From: Nocardia jiangxiensis NBRC 101359 | GTDB taxonomy: Bacteria > Actinomycetota > Actinomycetes > Mycobacteriales > Mycobacteriaceae | DNA: 64,000 nucleotides | Reading direction: 5' to 3' | Assembly (NCBI RefSeq): GCF_000308615.1 | Contig: NZ_BAGB01000040.1 | Location: 1-64,000 of the forward strand | Shown: piece by piece, positions 8,344 to 17,143 of the stretch | Layout of the letters: every line of letters begins with the position of its first letter | Position numbering within the stretch: the first letter of the stretch is position 1 | The notes under the pieces: model-generated | Seen by the model: only the letters and a program-made list of their open reading frames with translations | What the model was told of the DNA's origin: nothing | Databases searched by the model: none | Translations under genes and position numbers: made by a program

Positions 8344-11300
8344 ATGGTTGAGAGCGATCCGTTTCAGACACAGCGTGATGTCGGCATTGATGTCATCACG
8401 GAGTTGACTGCCGCTGGTTTCGAGGATGCGGAAGAGATCGGCCGAGGCGGGTTCGGCCAGGTGTATCGCTGTACCCAGCTCGGCGTGGACCGCATGGTCG
8501 CGGTGAAGGTCCTCACCTGCGGACTCGAGGAGAATCGGGAGCGTTTCCTGCGCGAGCAACGCGCGATGGGGCGGCTGACCGGGCACCCCAACATCGTCGA
8601 CGTGCTCGAGGTCGGTGAGACCGCGCGCGGCCTGCCTTACCTGGTGATGCCGTACTACGCACGGGGTTCTCTCGAGGCGCGCATCCGCCGCGACGGCCCG
8701 TTGCCGCTGCCTGAAGTGCTGCACTTCGGGGTGAAGATCGCGGGCGCGCTGGAAACAGCACATCGGGCCGGCGTGCTGCACCGCGATATCAAGCCGGGAA
8801 ATATCCTGCTCACCGACTACGGCGAACCCGCGCTGACCGACTTCGGGATCGCCCACATCGACGGGGGATTCCGGACCGAGACCGGCACGGTCACCGCTTC
8901 GCCCGCGTTCACCGCCCCGGAGGTACTCGCCGGCGATGCGACGAGCCGGGCCGCTGATGTGTACGGGCTCGGAGCCACCCTGTTCTGCGCCTCGACCGGC
9001 CATGCGGCGTTCGAGCGCCGCAGCGGTGAGCAGGTGGTCGCGCAATTTCTGCGTATCCTCGAGCAGCCGGTCCCCGATCTGCGTGACAGAGGCATGCCCG
9101 ACGACGTGTGCGCGGTGATCGAGGCGGCCATGTCGCGCGATCCGCACGACCGCCCGACCGCCGCGGAACTGGGCGAACACCTGCGACAGGTGGAGCGCGA
9201 TCATGGTTTCGCCCTCGACGAGATGGCCCTGCGCGTCGAACCAGGAGCCGACCGCGCATCGCCCCACGCGTCGGTGCCCACGGTGGGACACGGCATCGAG
9301 GGAAACAGCACCGGGAATCTGCCGCTGGAGCTGACCAGCTTCGTCGATCGGCGGATCCAGATCGCCGAGGTGAAGAGCCTGCTGGAGGGGGCGCGTCTGG
9401 TGACGTTGACCGGGATCGGCGGGGTCGGCAAGACCCGGCTCGCACTGCGCGTCGCGCACAAGGTGAAGGACGATTTCGCCGACGGCGGGTGGCTGGTCGA
9501 GCTGGGTGATCTACGGGATGCGACACTGCTGGCCGACGTCGTGGCCGCGGCCCTCGGGCTGCGCAACCAGAGCCTCAGGCCCATGCTCGAGGTGCTGGCG
9601 GAGCGGTTGGCCGCGCGTGCTGCGCTGGTGGTGCTGGACAACTGCGAGCATCTGATCGATGCGGTCACGAAGCTGGCCGATGTGTTGCTGCGGTCCTGCC
9701 CGCAGCTGCGGATTCTGGCGACCAGCCGCGAGGCCCTGGGCTTGGGCGGGGAAGCTGTGTACGCGGTGCCGCCCTTGGCAATTCCCGATGCGCCCGAGAA
9801 GCCGACGCCGCGGGCGGCGCCACGCTACGACGCGGTGGCCCTGTTCGCCGAACGCGCCGCCGCGGCCGTGCCGGGCTTCGAGATCACCGACGGCAACCGG
9901 CTCAGCGTGGCCCGGATCTGCGCCCACCTCGACGGCCTGCCGCTGGCGATCGAGCTCGCCGCGGCCCGATTACGGACGATGTCGCCCGAGCAGATCCTGG
10001 CCCGGCTCGACGACCGATACGCCCTGCTGACCCGCGGCAGCCGTGGAGCCCCGAAGCGGCAGCAGACCCTGCGGTGGTCCATCGGCTGGAGTTATGACCT
10101 GTGCACGCCGATCGAGCAGCGGCTGTGGAATCAGCTGTCGGTGTTCGCCGGAGGTTTCGAACTCGACGCCGCCGAACAGGTGTGCAGCGCCGACCTGACC
10201 GAGCCGGAACTGCTCGATGTGCTGTCCGCACTGGTCGACAAGTCGATCCTGATCCGCGGCGAATCCGATGGCACGATCCGCTTCCGGATGTACGAGACCG
10301 TCCAGGAATACGGCAGGGATAAAGCCACTGAGGGTAGCGGTTGCCTGGAATATGTTCGGCGGCACCGAGATTGGGTCGGGCGGTTGGCGGCCGCCGCACA
10401 CGCGCAATGGGTGGGTCCGCACCAGTTGCAGTGGGTTGCCCGCTTGGAGCGAGAGCTGCCGAATGTTCGAGACGCGTTGGAATTCAGCCTGTCGGAATCG
10501 GACGGGAGCGCGTTGCGGATCGCCACCGATCTGTACATGTTCTGGACCTTGCGCGGGCGCCTGAGCGAGGGCCGCCGCTGGTACGAGCGCGCGCTGGACC
10601 GATCGCCCGATGCACCGGCCGTGGATCGAGCCAAGGCCCGTCTCGCGGCCTGCACGATAGCCGCCATGCAGGGTGACATCCCGGGCGCGGCCGATCATGT
10701 GGGGCAGTTCCAGACCCTGGCCGAGCAGACGGCCGAACCACTGGTCAGGGCCCTGCTCGCGCACGCCGAGACGAACTGTATTCTCGGCGGCGGCGATGGC
10801 GACCTGGCTCGCGCGGCTCCCCGCCTGGCCGCGGCTCTCGAGGTCTACGAGCTGACCGATGACCTCAGATTGCAGGTGGACGCCCGGATCTCGCTCGGCT
10901 GGGCATACGCACTACAGGGAGATATGCCGCGCGCCCTCGCGTGCCACGAAACAAACGTGGCGATCACCGAATCCGCCGGAGAGACGATGCTTCGCGCGTG
11001 GGGGTTGTGGGGCATGGGATTTGCCGTGTGGCGAAACGGTGCACCCGACCGCGCCGCGCACCTGTTGCAGGACAGTATCCGAGCAGCCCAGCTGGTCGCT
11101 GATCCGCTCGTCCCCACGGCCTGTGTGGAGGCACTGGCGTGGATCGCGATCGAGCAGCGCCAGGTGCAGCGCGCTGCGGTGCTACTGGGCGCCGCCGATA
11201 TGCTGAGCCGCATCGTCGGCGGCGTCAGCTTCATGTTCGCGAATCTCGTTGTATACCACGAGGAATCCACCCGCGACAGCCGCGAGATACTCGGCGAAAG

Positions 11301-11598
11301 CGCGTTCGAGACGGCCCACCGACAAGGCGCCGCGATGAGCGTCGATGCCGCAGTCGGCTTCGCGTTGGGCGAGCGATCCGAAGACGCACCCGTCCCTGTT
11401 CAAGCAGTGAAGCTGACCAAACGTGAGCGTCAGGTCGCGGATCTCGTCGCGCGCGGCCTGACCAACAGAGCGATCGCGACCCAGCTCGTAATCTCGCAGC
11501 GCACCGCCGAGGGACACGTCGAACATATCCGGACCAAACTGGGATTCACCTCGCGCGCACAGATCGCCAGGTGGGTCGCCGAACAGCCCGAATCCTGA
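8344..11598 (+). CDS. Ser/Thr protein kinase - NTPase - LuxR regulator (PknK-like)
   Basis: A 1084-residue soluble regulator built from three modules. Residues 28-285 are a Hanks-type kinase with glycine loop IGRGGFGQVY, Lys55 (VAVK), catalytic HRDIKPGN (Asp148), DFG (166-168) and APE. From about residue 328 an AAA/NB-ARC-like ATPase follows, with Walker A GIGGVGKT (357-364) and Walker B-like ALVVLDNCEHL. A helical TPR-like region comes next. The last 65 residues are a LuxR helix-turn-helix (LTKRERQVADLVARGL, NRAIATQLVISQRTAEGHV). No membrane helix is seen. The layout resembles mycobacterial PknK but with a clear LuxR DNA-binding end. It stands alone; its targets are unknown. Confidence 0.88.
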   Translation: MVESDPFQTQRDVGIDVITELTAAGFEDAEEIGRGGFGQVYRCTQLGVDRMVAVKVLTCGLEENRERFLREQRAMGRLTGHPNIVDVLEVGETARGLPYLVMPYYARGSLEARIRRDGPLPLPEVLHFGVKIAGALETAHRAGVLHRDIKPGNILLTDYGEPALTDFGIAHIDGGFRTETGTVTASPAFTAPEVLAGDATSRAADVYGLGATLFCASTGHAAFERRSGEQVVAQFLRILEQPVPDLRDRGMPDDVCAVIEAAMSRDPHDRPTAAELGEHLRQVERDHGFALDEMALRVEPGADRASPHASVPTVGHGIEGNSTGNLPLELTSFVDRRIQIAEVKSLLEGARLVTLTGIGGVGKTRLALRVAHKVKDDFADGGWLVELGDLRDATLLADVVAAALGLRNQSLRPMLEVLAERLAARAALVVLDNCEHLIDAVTKLADVLLRSCPQLRILATSREALGLGGEAVYAVPPLAIPDAPEKPTPRAAPRYDAVALFAERAAAAVPGFEITDGNRLSVARICAHLDGLPLAIELAAARLRTMSPEQILARLDDRYALLTRGSRGAPKRQQTLRWSIGWSYDLCTPIEQRLWNQLSVFAGGFELDAAEQVCSADLTEPELLDVLSALVDKSILIRGESDGTIRFRMYETVQEYGRDKATEGSGCLEYVRRHRDWVGRLAAAAHAQWVGPHQLQWVARLERELPNVRDALEFSLSESDGSALRIATDLYMFWTLRGRLSEGRRWYERALDRSPDAPAVDRAKARLAACTIAAMQGDIPGAADHVGQFQTLAEQTAEPLVRALLAHAETNCILGGGDGDLARAAPRLAAALEVYELTDDLRLQVDARISLGWAYALQGDMPRALACHETNVAITESAGETMLRAWGLWGMGFAVWRNGAPDRAAHLLQDSIRAAQLVADPLVPTACVEALAWIAIEQRQVQRAAVLLGAADMLSRIVGGVSFMFANLVVYHEESTRDSREILGESAFETAHRQGAAMSVDAAVGFALGERSEDAPVPVQAVKLTKRERQVADLVARGLTNRAIATQLVISQRTAEGHVEHIRTKLGFTSRAQIARWVAEQPES

Positions 11599-11732
11599 AC
11601 CTTCGCGCCGCTGTCGCACGTGTCACCGCCCCCGGTCAGCACATGACCGAGGAGGCCGAGGCGGCCGCCGTGCAGGACGCGCTGATCGAGGAGTTCCTCG
11701 GCGCGAGCGCCTATCTCTTCACGGTCAGGTTC

Positions 11733-12614
11733 TCAGGCGGGCGTATCAGGGGTGGTGCGGTAGAACTCGGCTGCGGTGACGGTCGCGGGCACGCCCAGTT
11801 CGGTCGCGACCGCCGTGATCGCACTGTTCCCCACGGCGAGGTCGGCTTGGCCATCGGTTGTGAAGAACGGCGCGATGAACCTCCGGTAATGGATTCGGGC
11901 CTCGGCGACGGTGTGCCGGCCGAGGAACGTGTGGATGTGTCGCACTGTGGTGTCGGGGTCGTCGTGGATGACCCGCAGGGCGCGCCGGTGGGCTCGTACG
12001 ACGGCGTGGACTGCGGGGGCGTCCGGGTCGGTGCGGGTGGGGTCGACGGCGACGCCCACGGTGGGGATTTGGAAGTGGTCGCCGACCCAGGCCAATAACC
12101 GCCAGCCGTACTCGGCGGCAATCGCCTCCGGTGCCATGGTGCTGCCGACGAACGCCGCATCGATCTCGCCCTCGCGCAATCGACGCAGGTCCATGCCGTA
12201 GTCACCGGGCGGCCGGACGACACAGTGCACGTCGTGGTCCGGATCGAGACCCGCTCCGCGCAAGACGATGCGAGCGAAACATCCTGGCGCGGTGTGTGGT
12301 TCGTGTACCGCGAGTCGTCGCCCGGCCAGATCGGTCAGGGAGCCGACGTCCGGGCGGGCGAGGAACCAGAACAGTGGGCGCTGGGTGTTGACGGTGAGCG
12401 CGACCCATCCGATGCCGTCGGTCAGCCGGGACAGCAGTGCCCGGCCCAGCCCGATGGTGGCGCCGCGACGCAGCCGCTGCTCGTCCCAGGTGCACCCGTC
12501 CCGCAGCGCGACGTGCACGTTCTCCTCGGCGTAGAAATCCTCCTGGTCGGCGATGTAGGCGACCAGTTCCTCGTGCAGACCGCGCCCGACGAAGGTGAGA
12601 TCGATCGTGTGCAT
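11733..12614 (-). CDS. NMT1/periplasmic-binding-like protein without signal peptide
   Basis: A 293-residue protein with the type II periplasmic-binding fold pattern: LAGRRLAVHEPHTAPGCFARIVL, then REGEIDAAFVGSTMAPEA, then VGDHFQIPTVGVAVD. These resemble ABC substrate receptors and relatives such as 4,5-dihydroxyphthalate decarboxylase. There is no signal peptide or lipobox, so it should be cytoplasmic, an enzyme or sensor rather than a receptor. The ATG at 12614 has AAGGAAGG upstream. It follows an SDR gene by 22 bp on the same strand, which suggests a two-gene catabolic operon. The exact reaction cannot be deduced. Confidence 0.72.
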   Translation of the reverse strand: MHTIDLTFVGRGLHEELVAYIADQEDFYAEENVHVALRDGCTWDEQRLRRGATIGLGRALLSRLTDGIGWVALTVNTQRPLFWFLARPDVGSLTDLAGRRLAVHEPHTAPGCFARIVLRGAGLDPDHDVHCVVRPPGDYGMDLRRLREGEIDAAFVGSTMAPEAIAAEYGWRLLAWVGDHFQIPTVGVAVDPTRTDPDAPAVHAVVRAHRRALRVIHDDPDTTVRHIHTFLGRHTVAEARIHYRRFIAPFFTTDGQADLAVGNSAITAVATELGVPATVTAAEFYRTTPDTPA

Positions 12615-12636
12615 GGCCTTCCTTTCGAGCCTTCGC

Positions 12637-13392
12637 TCAGTACATGGCCATTCCGCCGTTGACCGCGGTGGTGGTTCCGGTGATGAAGGAGCTGTCCTCG
12701 CCGGCGTAGAAGGCGACCGCGCGGGCGACGTCGGCCGGGCGTGCCAGTCGGCCCAGGGGTGTGGCGGCGATCTGCCGTCGCGTCTGCTCCTCGTCGAGTA
12801 CCTGCGACATCCTGGTCTCGGCTACGGGACCGGGTTCGACGACGTTGACGGTGATCCCCGCCGGGCCCAGTTCCTGCGCGAGGTATCGGGCGAATTGCGT
12901 CAGTGCGGCCTTGGCCGTGCCCAGTGCGATCATGCCCTCGCGGGGCCGGCGGCTCAGGCCGGTGCCGAGATAGATCAGTCGTCCCCAGCCCTGTTCGGTC
13001 ATCGCGGGCAGGACGGCCTTGGTGACGATGAAGGCCGCGCGCATTTCATCGTCGAGCTTGCCGCCCAGCTCTGCCCAGGTCATGTCCTGGAACGATTTGA
13101 TCGCGTAGGGGGTGAGCGCGTTGTGCACGAGTACGTCGACCTCGCCCCACGTCGCCCGGACGCGTTCGAGCAGGGTATCGACGGCCGCCGCGTCGCGCAC
13201 GTCGGCCGGTAAGGCCATGGCCTGACCGCCCGCGGCGTCGATGCCCGCCACGACCTCGTCGGCTGCCGCCTCGCTGTGCAGGTAGTTGACCACCACGCGC
13301 ATGCCACGCGCCGCGAGCAGGCGCGCGGTGGCCGCGCCGATCCCGCTGCTCGACCCGGTCACCAGAGCCACCCGGCCGGTTGTCTCGGTCAT
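12637..13392 (-). CDS. Short-chain dehydrogenase/reductase (FabG-like)
   Basis: A 251-residue NAD(P)(H)-dependent oxidoreductase. The cofactor motif TGSSSGIG is near residue 13, the structural motif is VHNAL (in place of NNAG), and the end TTTAVNGGMAMY is FabG-like. In the active-site segment the Ser/Tyr positions read YLGTGLSRRPREGMIALGTAKAAL. The usual YxxxK is LGTAK, so the catalytic tyrosine appears to be missing. The ATG at 13392 has GGGAGG eight bases upstream. The same frame stays open into the remnant of a TetR gene upstream, giving a spurious 334-residue frame. It lies just before the NMT1-like gene. Confidence 0.85.
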   Translation of the reverse strand: MTETTGRVALVTGSSSGIGAATARLLAARGMRVVVNYLHSEAAADEVVAGIDAAGGQAMALPADVRDAAAVDTLLERVRATWGEVDVLVHNALTPYAIKSFQDMTWAELGGKLDDEMRAAFIVTKAVLPAMTEQGWGRLIYLGTGLSRRPREGMIALGTAKAALTQFARYLAQELGPAGITVNVVEPGPVAETRMSQVLDEEQTRRQIAATPLGRLARPADVARAVAFYAGEDSSFITGTTTAVNGGMAMY

Positions 13393-13814
13393 CAGTCCGC
13401 CTCCCTGTCCCGGCCGGCGGCGGATCGCCCCGTAGAGCACGGTGCCCACGGTCGTGCGGAGCAGATCGGCTGCGGTGTAGTCGAGTTCGCGCGGTAACCG
13501 CGAGTTGAGCAGCCGTTCCACCGCGCCGCGGGGGATCTCACCGAGCAGCTCCGGCGGCGCCGACAGCAGTCCATGCCGATATCCGTCCCGGAAAAGCTCG
13601 TCGAGCCGCTGGTAGACGATGGTGTCGATGCGTTGTTCCACTGGCGACGCAGCACCGCGTCGCCACGCTCGGTGGCGAGCTGAGCCGCGCCGATCCGCTC
13701 GAGCTCACCGCACGCCGCGAGCAGGAACCGCTGCATCCGCTCGCCGAGCGACGTACCTCCCCCATTCTCCAACGCCGCGCTCACCGTCTGCTCGATGGCT
13801 TCGAAATTTTTCAT
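13393..13814 (-). pseudogene. TetR-family regulator remnant, frameshifted and missing its DNA-binding domain
   Basis: Two overlapping frames together read like a TetR C-terminal ligand domain. The first (from 13814) gives FEAIEQTVSAALENGGGTSLGERMQRFLLAACGELERIG in effect, ending at RRQ. The second continues from about 13641 with QRIDTIVYQRLDELFRDGYRHG and ends near VLYGAIRRR, in frame with the SDR. A single missing base near 13643 would join them. No helix-turn-helix can be read upstream in any frame, so the N-terminal third is lost. It probably once regulated the SDR/NMT1-like operon. Confidence 0.65.
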
Positions 13815-14035
13815 GAACCGCGCCGCCTACACGTGCATCCACGTCGTTCGTGAAGCAGGTGAGGCGACGATTCATGGCCCGCGTCGGTAAATGCCTTGTC
13901 CGGCCGGGAGAATTCCTCGGCCCAATAACCGGTGGCGCATCTCGTGCTGTCCTTCAATGCGACGTCTCAGCGCTCAACACACTCCACGGCCGGATCACTG
14001 CGGGCCGGCAACCGGCCGGTAGAACGCGCCCGGCG

Positions 14036-14485
14036 TCATGACCGCGAGGCAGGGGACAGCCACGGCGTCCAGTCCCCGCTCGCGTCGGTCGTTTGGCCAA
14101 CCTCGATGATGTGACCGTCGGGATCGCGTATATAGCAACGGATCTCGTACTGGTGCTGCTTCGGTGGCGTCAGGAACCGAGCACCGCGGGCGCTCCACGC
14201 GGTGTACACCGCGTGGATGTCCTCGACCCGGATATTGAGGAAGCTGCTGACGCGGTCCGGGTCGCCCGGTGTTTCCAGGGTGACCGTCGGCTTGTCGTCG
14301 GTCGGGCCTCCACCGGTGTTGATGATGATGAAACTGTTGGCCAGTGCCACGTAGACGGGGCCTGCGGAGAAAACCTCCCGGCCGCCGAGCACTTCGGTGT
14401 AGAAGCGTCGAGAGCGCTCCACATCGTCGGTAACGATGAAGTGGGCCAACACCATTCCGGTTCCGGGCTGTGACATATCGTCCAA
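14036..14485 (-). CDS. VOC (glyoxalase/bleomycin-resistance) family protein
   Basis: A 149-residue vicinal-oxygen-chelate protein with two beta-alpha-beta-beta-beta repeats: LAHFIVTDDVERSRRFYTEVLGG at the start and YEIRCYIRDPDGHIIEVGQ at the end. The metal-site pattern His (AHF) ... Glu (IIEVGQ) is retained. Members include lyases, isomerases, dioxygenases and antibiotic-binding proteins; nothing here picks one. The start is taken as TTG at 14485 because GGAGG sits six bases upstream; the ATG nine bases later would be too far from it. Confidence 0.82.
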   Translation of the reverse strand: MDDMSQPGTGMVLAHFIVTDDVERSRRFYTEVLGGREVFSAGPVYVALANSFIIINTGGGPTDDKPTVTLETPGDPDRVSSFLNIRVEDIHAVYTAWSARGARFLTPPKQHQYEIRCYIRDPDGHIIEVGQTTDASGDWTPWLSPASRS

Positions 14486-14556
14486 CTGGCACCTCCACTG
14501 GTCGGGCTCGCATCGGGGTGGCAGGCAATTCCATCTGATCCGCCCAGCAACGATAG

Positions 14557-15012
14557 GTCACCGGGTTCGAGCTCGACGGAAGCCGCTATCCGGCGAGTCC
14601 CACAGCACCGGACCTCGCCGAGACAAGCAGAATCGCCAAGGCGATCGGTCCATCGCGGCGGCGCAGAGACGTTCCTGCGGTCACCAGCGCCGACGCGCAT
14701 CCCCTCGTCGGATACTGGGTGCCAGACTTCGCGGTGACCGATACCGGCGGAACACACCGCGTCGCAGAGCTCGCCCGGAACGGACGACCGCTACTCGCCG
14801 ACCTGACCGCGGACGGCACGGTCGCGGCCGCCGTGACCGATAGCGGAGATCGGCTCACCGTCGCCACCGGACGCCCGGTCGGTGCGATACCCGCCACGGC
14901 TCTACTGATGCGTCCCGACGGATATGTTGCGTGGGCGTCCTCGCAGCCCCGGCCCGACCCTGACGAATTGGGCGAACTGCGTCCAGTGCTCGCGCAGTGG
15001 TTCGGAATCTAG
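14557..15012 (+). pseudogene. C-terminal fragment of an FAD-dependent aromatic hydroxylase (PheA/TfdB family)
   Basis: From an in-frame TAG at 14554-14556 the frame reads VTGFELDGSRYP, then HPLVGYWVPDF, VAELARNGRPLLADLT and LLMRPDGYVAWASSQP, ending in LAQWFGI. This is the typical thioredoxin-like C-terminal domain of flavin-dependent phenol/chlorophenol and polyketide hydroxylases (normally about 500 residues). The FAD-binding N-terminal two thirds are absent from all frames upstream. An internal start at GTG 14719 could be called as a 97-residue gene but would make only part of this domain. Confidence 0.68.
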
Positions 15013-15116
15013 CTTCGGGAGTGTCCAACAGTCCCGGGTCGGCAACGCGGACTCGCACACACAGGACCACATCTCCACGATGGCCGGCTGCACCGCGACG
15101 GCCGCTACGATCGCAT

Positions 15117-15200
15117 GACCCCACCGTCGAGGACATCACCGGCCACAGCCCGCAAACCGTCGAACGATACATCGCCCGAAACCGTGATCTGCTCGCGTAA
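15117..15200 (+). pseudogene. Possible C-terminal stub of an NmrA-like NAD(P)-binding protein
   Basis: The last 27 codons before a TAA read TVEDITGHSPQTVERYIARN, which resembles the closing segment of NmrA/azoreductase-like atypical SDR proteins. Nothing upstream in the same frame fits, so it would be a stub. The match is short. Confidence 0.35.
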
Positions 15201-15220
15201 CTCCAGCGGAATCAGCCCGA

Positions 15221-15607
15221 TCAGGCGGTGTCGCTACGCGGGTTGGGTTCTCGGCCGGATGGCCGGTGCGGGCGGGGTGCGGAGATCGGCGGCGGGATGG
15301 GGTGGGTGACGGTGTCCCCGAGTGCGAGGTTGAAGGGCCTGCGGTGGTGTTCGAGGGTCAGCGGCGGGCCGGCCAGGAGCTCGTATCGAGCTTGGCCCGG
15401 GGTGATCTCGATGTGGAGCGCGCGGTGACGGTCGTGCAGCCGGAAAGCGAGCCGGGCCAGTTGGGGGGAGTCGTGACGCAGCCCGCCGAATCCGGCGATG
15501 AACGCGGTCCAGGAGCTGGCCAGCGCGGCGATGTGCAGGCCGTCGCGGGCGTTGTGCTGTAGGTCCGCCAGATCCAACAGCGCGGTCTCACGGAGGAGCG
15601 GCTCACT
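15221..15607 (-). pseudogene. C-terminal fragment of a GH65 trehalose/maltose-type phosphorylase or hydrolase
   Basis: From an in-frame TAG at 15608-15610 the frame reads LLRETALLDLADLQHN, RDGLHIAALASSWTAFIAGFG, LARLAFRLHDRHRAL, IEITPGQARYELLAG. This matches the C-terminal part of GH65 enzymes (disaccharide phosphorylases of roughly 750-800 residues). The catalytic barrel is absent. A TTG inside the fragment could be called as a 118-residue gene. I treat it as a 5'-truncated pseudogene. Confidence 0.65.
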
Positions 15608-15623
15608 CTATTCACGCGCAAGA

Positions 15624-15881
15624 TGTGCTGTGGTGGCAGCACAGCACGCTACCCCGGAGTCCGAACGAACAGGTGTCCGTGCGAGAAGGCACCGCTACTT
15701 CGAGCCAGGGCAAACCCCTTTCCAGCCACGCCCGCACGGTAACCCGGTGGGAGGCAAGCCATGAGTGAGCCACACCAACGATCGGCGGGCAGCCGCTCAG
15801 GGAGCCTCCCACCGGGTACCTGGGCTCGATCCTGGCCGGGATCAGACCCAGGCACCAGTCTTAAGTAGCCGATGAGCGGCT
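15624..15881. other. Cluster of nested inverted repeats, possible structured RNA or element end
   Basis: No gene is visible in the 354 bp at 15608-15961, but it is rich in perfect inverted repeats. A 7-bp hairpin lies at 15624-15630/15637-15643. A 14-bp repeat is at 15742-15755 (ACCCGGTGGGAGGC) and 15804-15817. A composite hairpin at 15816-15856 combines CCTGGG/CCCAGG with an inner GATCC/GGATC. AGCCGCTCA (15791-15799) pairs with TGAGCGGCT (15873-15881), which would make a pseudoknot with the 14-bp helix. Strand and nature are unknown. Confidence 0.45.
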
Positions 15882-15961
15882 AGAGATTCGGCGGAAGGAA
15901 TCGGTCCGCGTTGCCGAGCGTACCGATGTGCTTGTTGTCATTCAGCATGATTTTTCGAGCG

Positions 15962-16848
15962 TCAAGGCCGTGCGGCTACCACTTCGGACGCAACCTCGAG
16001 GAAGTTCAGGTCGGTGACGGCCGGGACCAGGATGAACTCGTCGCATCCGGCCCGCTCCGCGCCGTCGAGGATGCCGGCGAGCACCTCGGGACTCGACGCC
16101 CGCGTCGACGCGGCGACCGTGTCGGCCAGGTCGGGTCCGAGGAAGCCGAGGTAGCGAGCGGTGAAGGAGTGCAGCGCCTCGGATGCATCGGTGACGCCCA
16201 AGGCGGTGAAGCAGCCGCTGACTTTGCGAGGGGTCGTTTTGCGACCGGTCTCGGCCCAGCACCGGTCGGCGAGCTCGCCTGCCTTGGCGATCTCCTCGGC
16301 GTCGCCTGGGATGCTGAAGCTGGAGATGCCGTCGGCCCACCGCGCCGCCCGACGCATCGCCTTCGGCCCCATCGCGCCGGCGAGGATGATCGGCCCACCC
16401 GGCTGCACGCACGCCGGTCCGACCGGTCCGCGCCCTCGAACGGGGGCTCACCGGCCAGCAGTGACTTCAGCTCGGCGACCTTGTCGTCGAGCTGCTGGTG
16501 CCGTCGCTTGAAGTCGGCGCCGAGAGCGCGGTAGTCGTGCTCGCGACCGCCGATGCCGACGGCAATCTCGAGGCGGCCGTTCGCGAGCTGGTCGAGGGTG
16601 CCGATCTGCTGGGCGACCATTGTCATCGGGTGCTGTGGGAGCACCCAGAGGTTCGCCAGGACCTGCACTCGCTTGGTGACCGCGGCGCAGGCGCCCAGTG
16701 TCGCGACCATCTCCGGGTTCGAGAACGTCACCCGCTCGCCCACGGAGACGCTCGAGAACGGGCCCGCGTCGATTCGCCGGGCCCAGTCGAGCGTCGTACC
16801 CGGTCCGTAGCCGGGAGCCATCTGCGGAAGTGCGACACCGATCTTCAT
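15962..16848 (-). pseudogene. LLM-class F420-dependent oxidoreductase, single-base frameshift
   Basis: A luciferase-like monooxygenase-family gene of about 295 codons split between two frames. The first part (from ATG 16848, with GAGGG upstream) reads MKIGVALPQMAPGYGPG, NLWVLPQHPMTMVAQQIGTLD and RLEIAVGIGGREHDY, ending at GEPPFEGAD. The second frame continues VQPGGPIILAGAMGPKAM to the stop at 15962. Near 16420 the sequence reads GACCGGTCGG where GACCCGGTCGG would keep the frame, so one C is missing. Both halves are otherwise well conserved. The break may be recent or a sequencing error. Confidence 0.78.
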
Positions 16849-17143
16849 GTGGCGACCCTCTCAGACCCACCCGGCCCCGGTCAGGCGATCCCCAATTCCG
16901 ACAAGTGATGGTTCACCCGGGCACCGACAACACGTCCGATCAGCGCACTGTGAGTGCCTGATCATCAGATATTTTCGCCCGCCCCACCGGAACGCCATGC
17001 TGACTGCACGACGATGCCGCTGAGCGGGCGTTCCGCGTAGCGAGATCGACTGCAACGCAAAATATTCGGAGTAAGCGATCGGGTATCTGGCGAATTGCCT
17101 CATCTGCGTGAGACGGATGGTGGGAGTCCGGCAGTGCCTCCGT

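Noticed and set aside
11643-11732. A plus-strand start reading MTEEAEAAAVQDALIEEF
   Set aside because: It looks coding for about 30 codons but then runs antisense into the NMT1-like gene. It may be a truncated start of a lost gene, but evidence is too thin to call.
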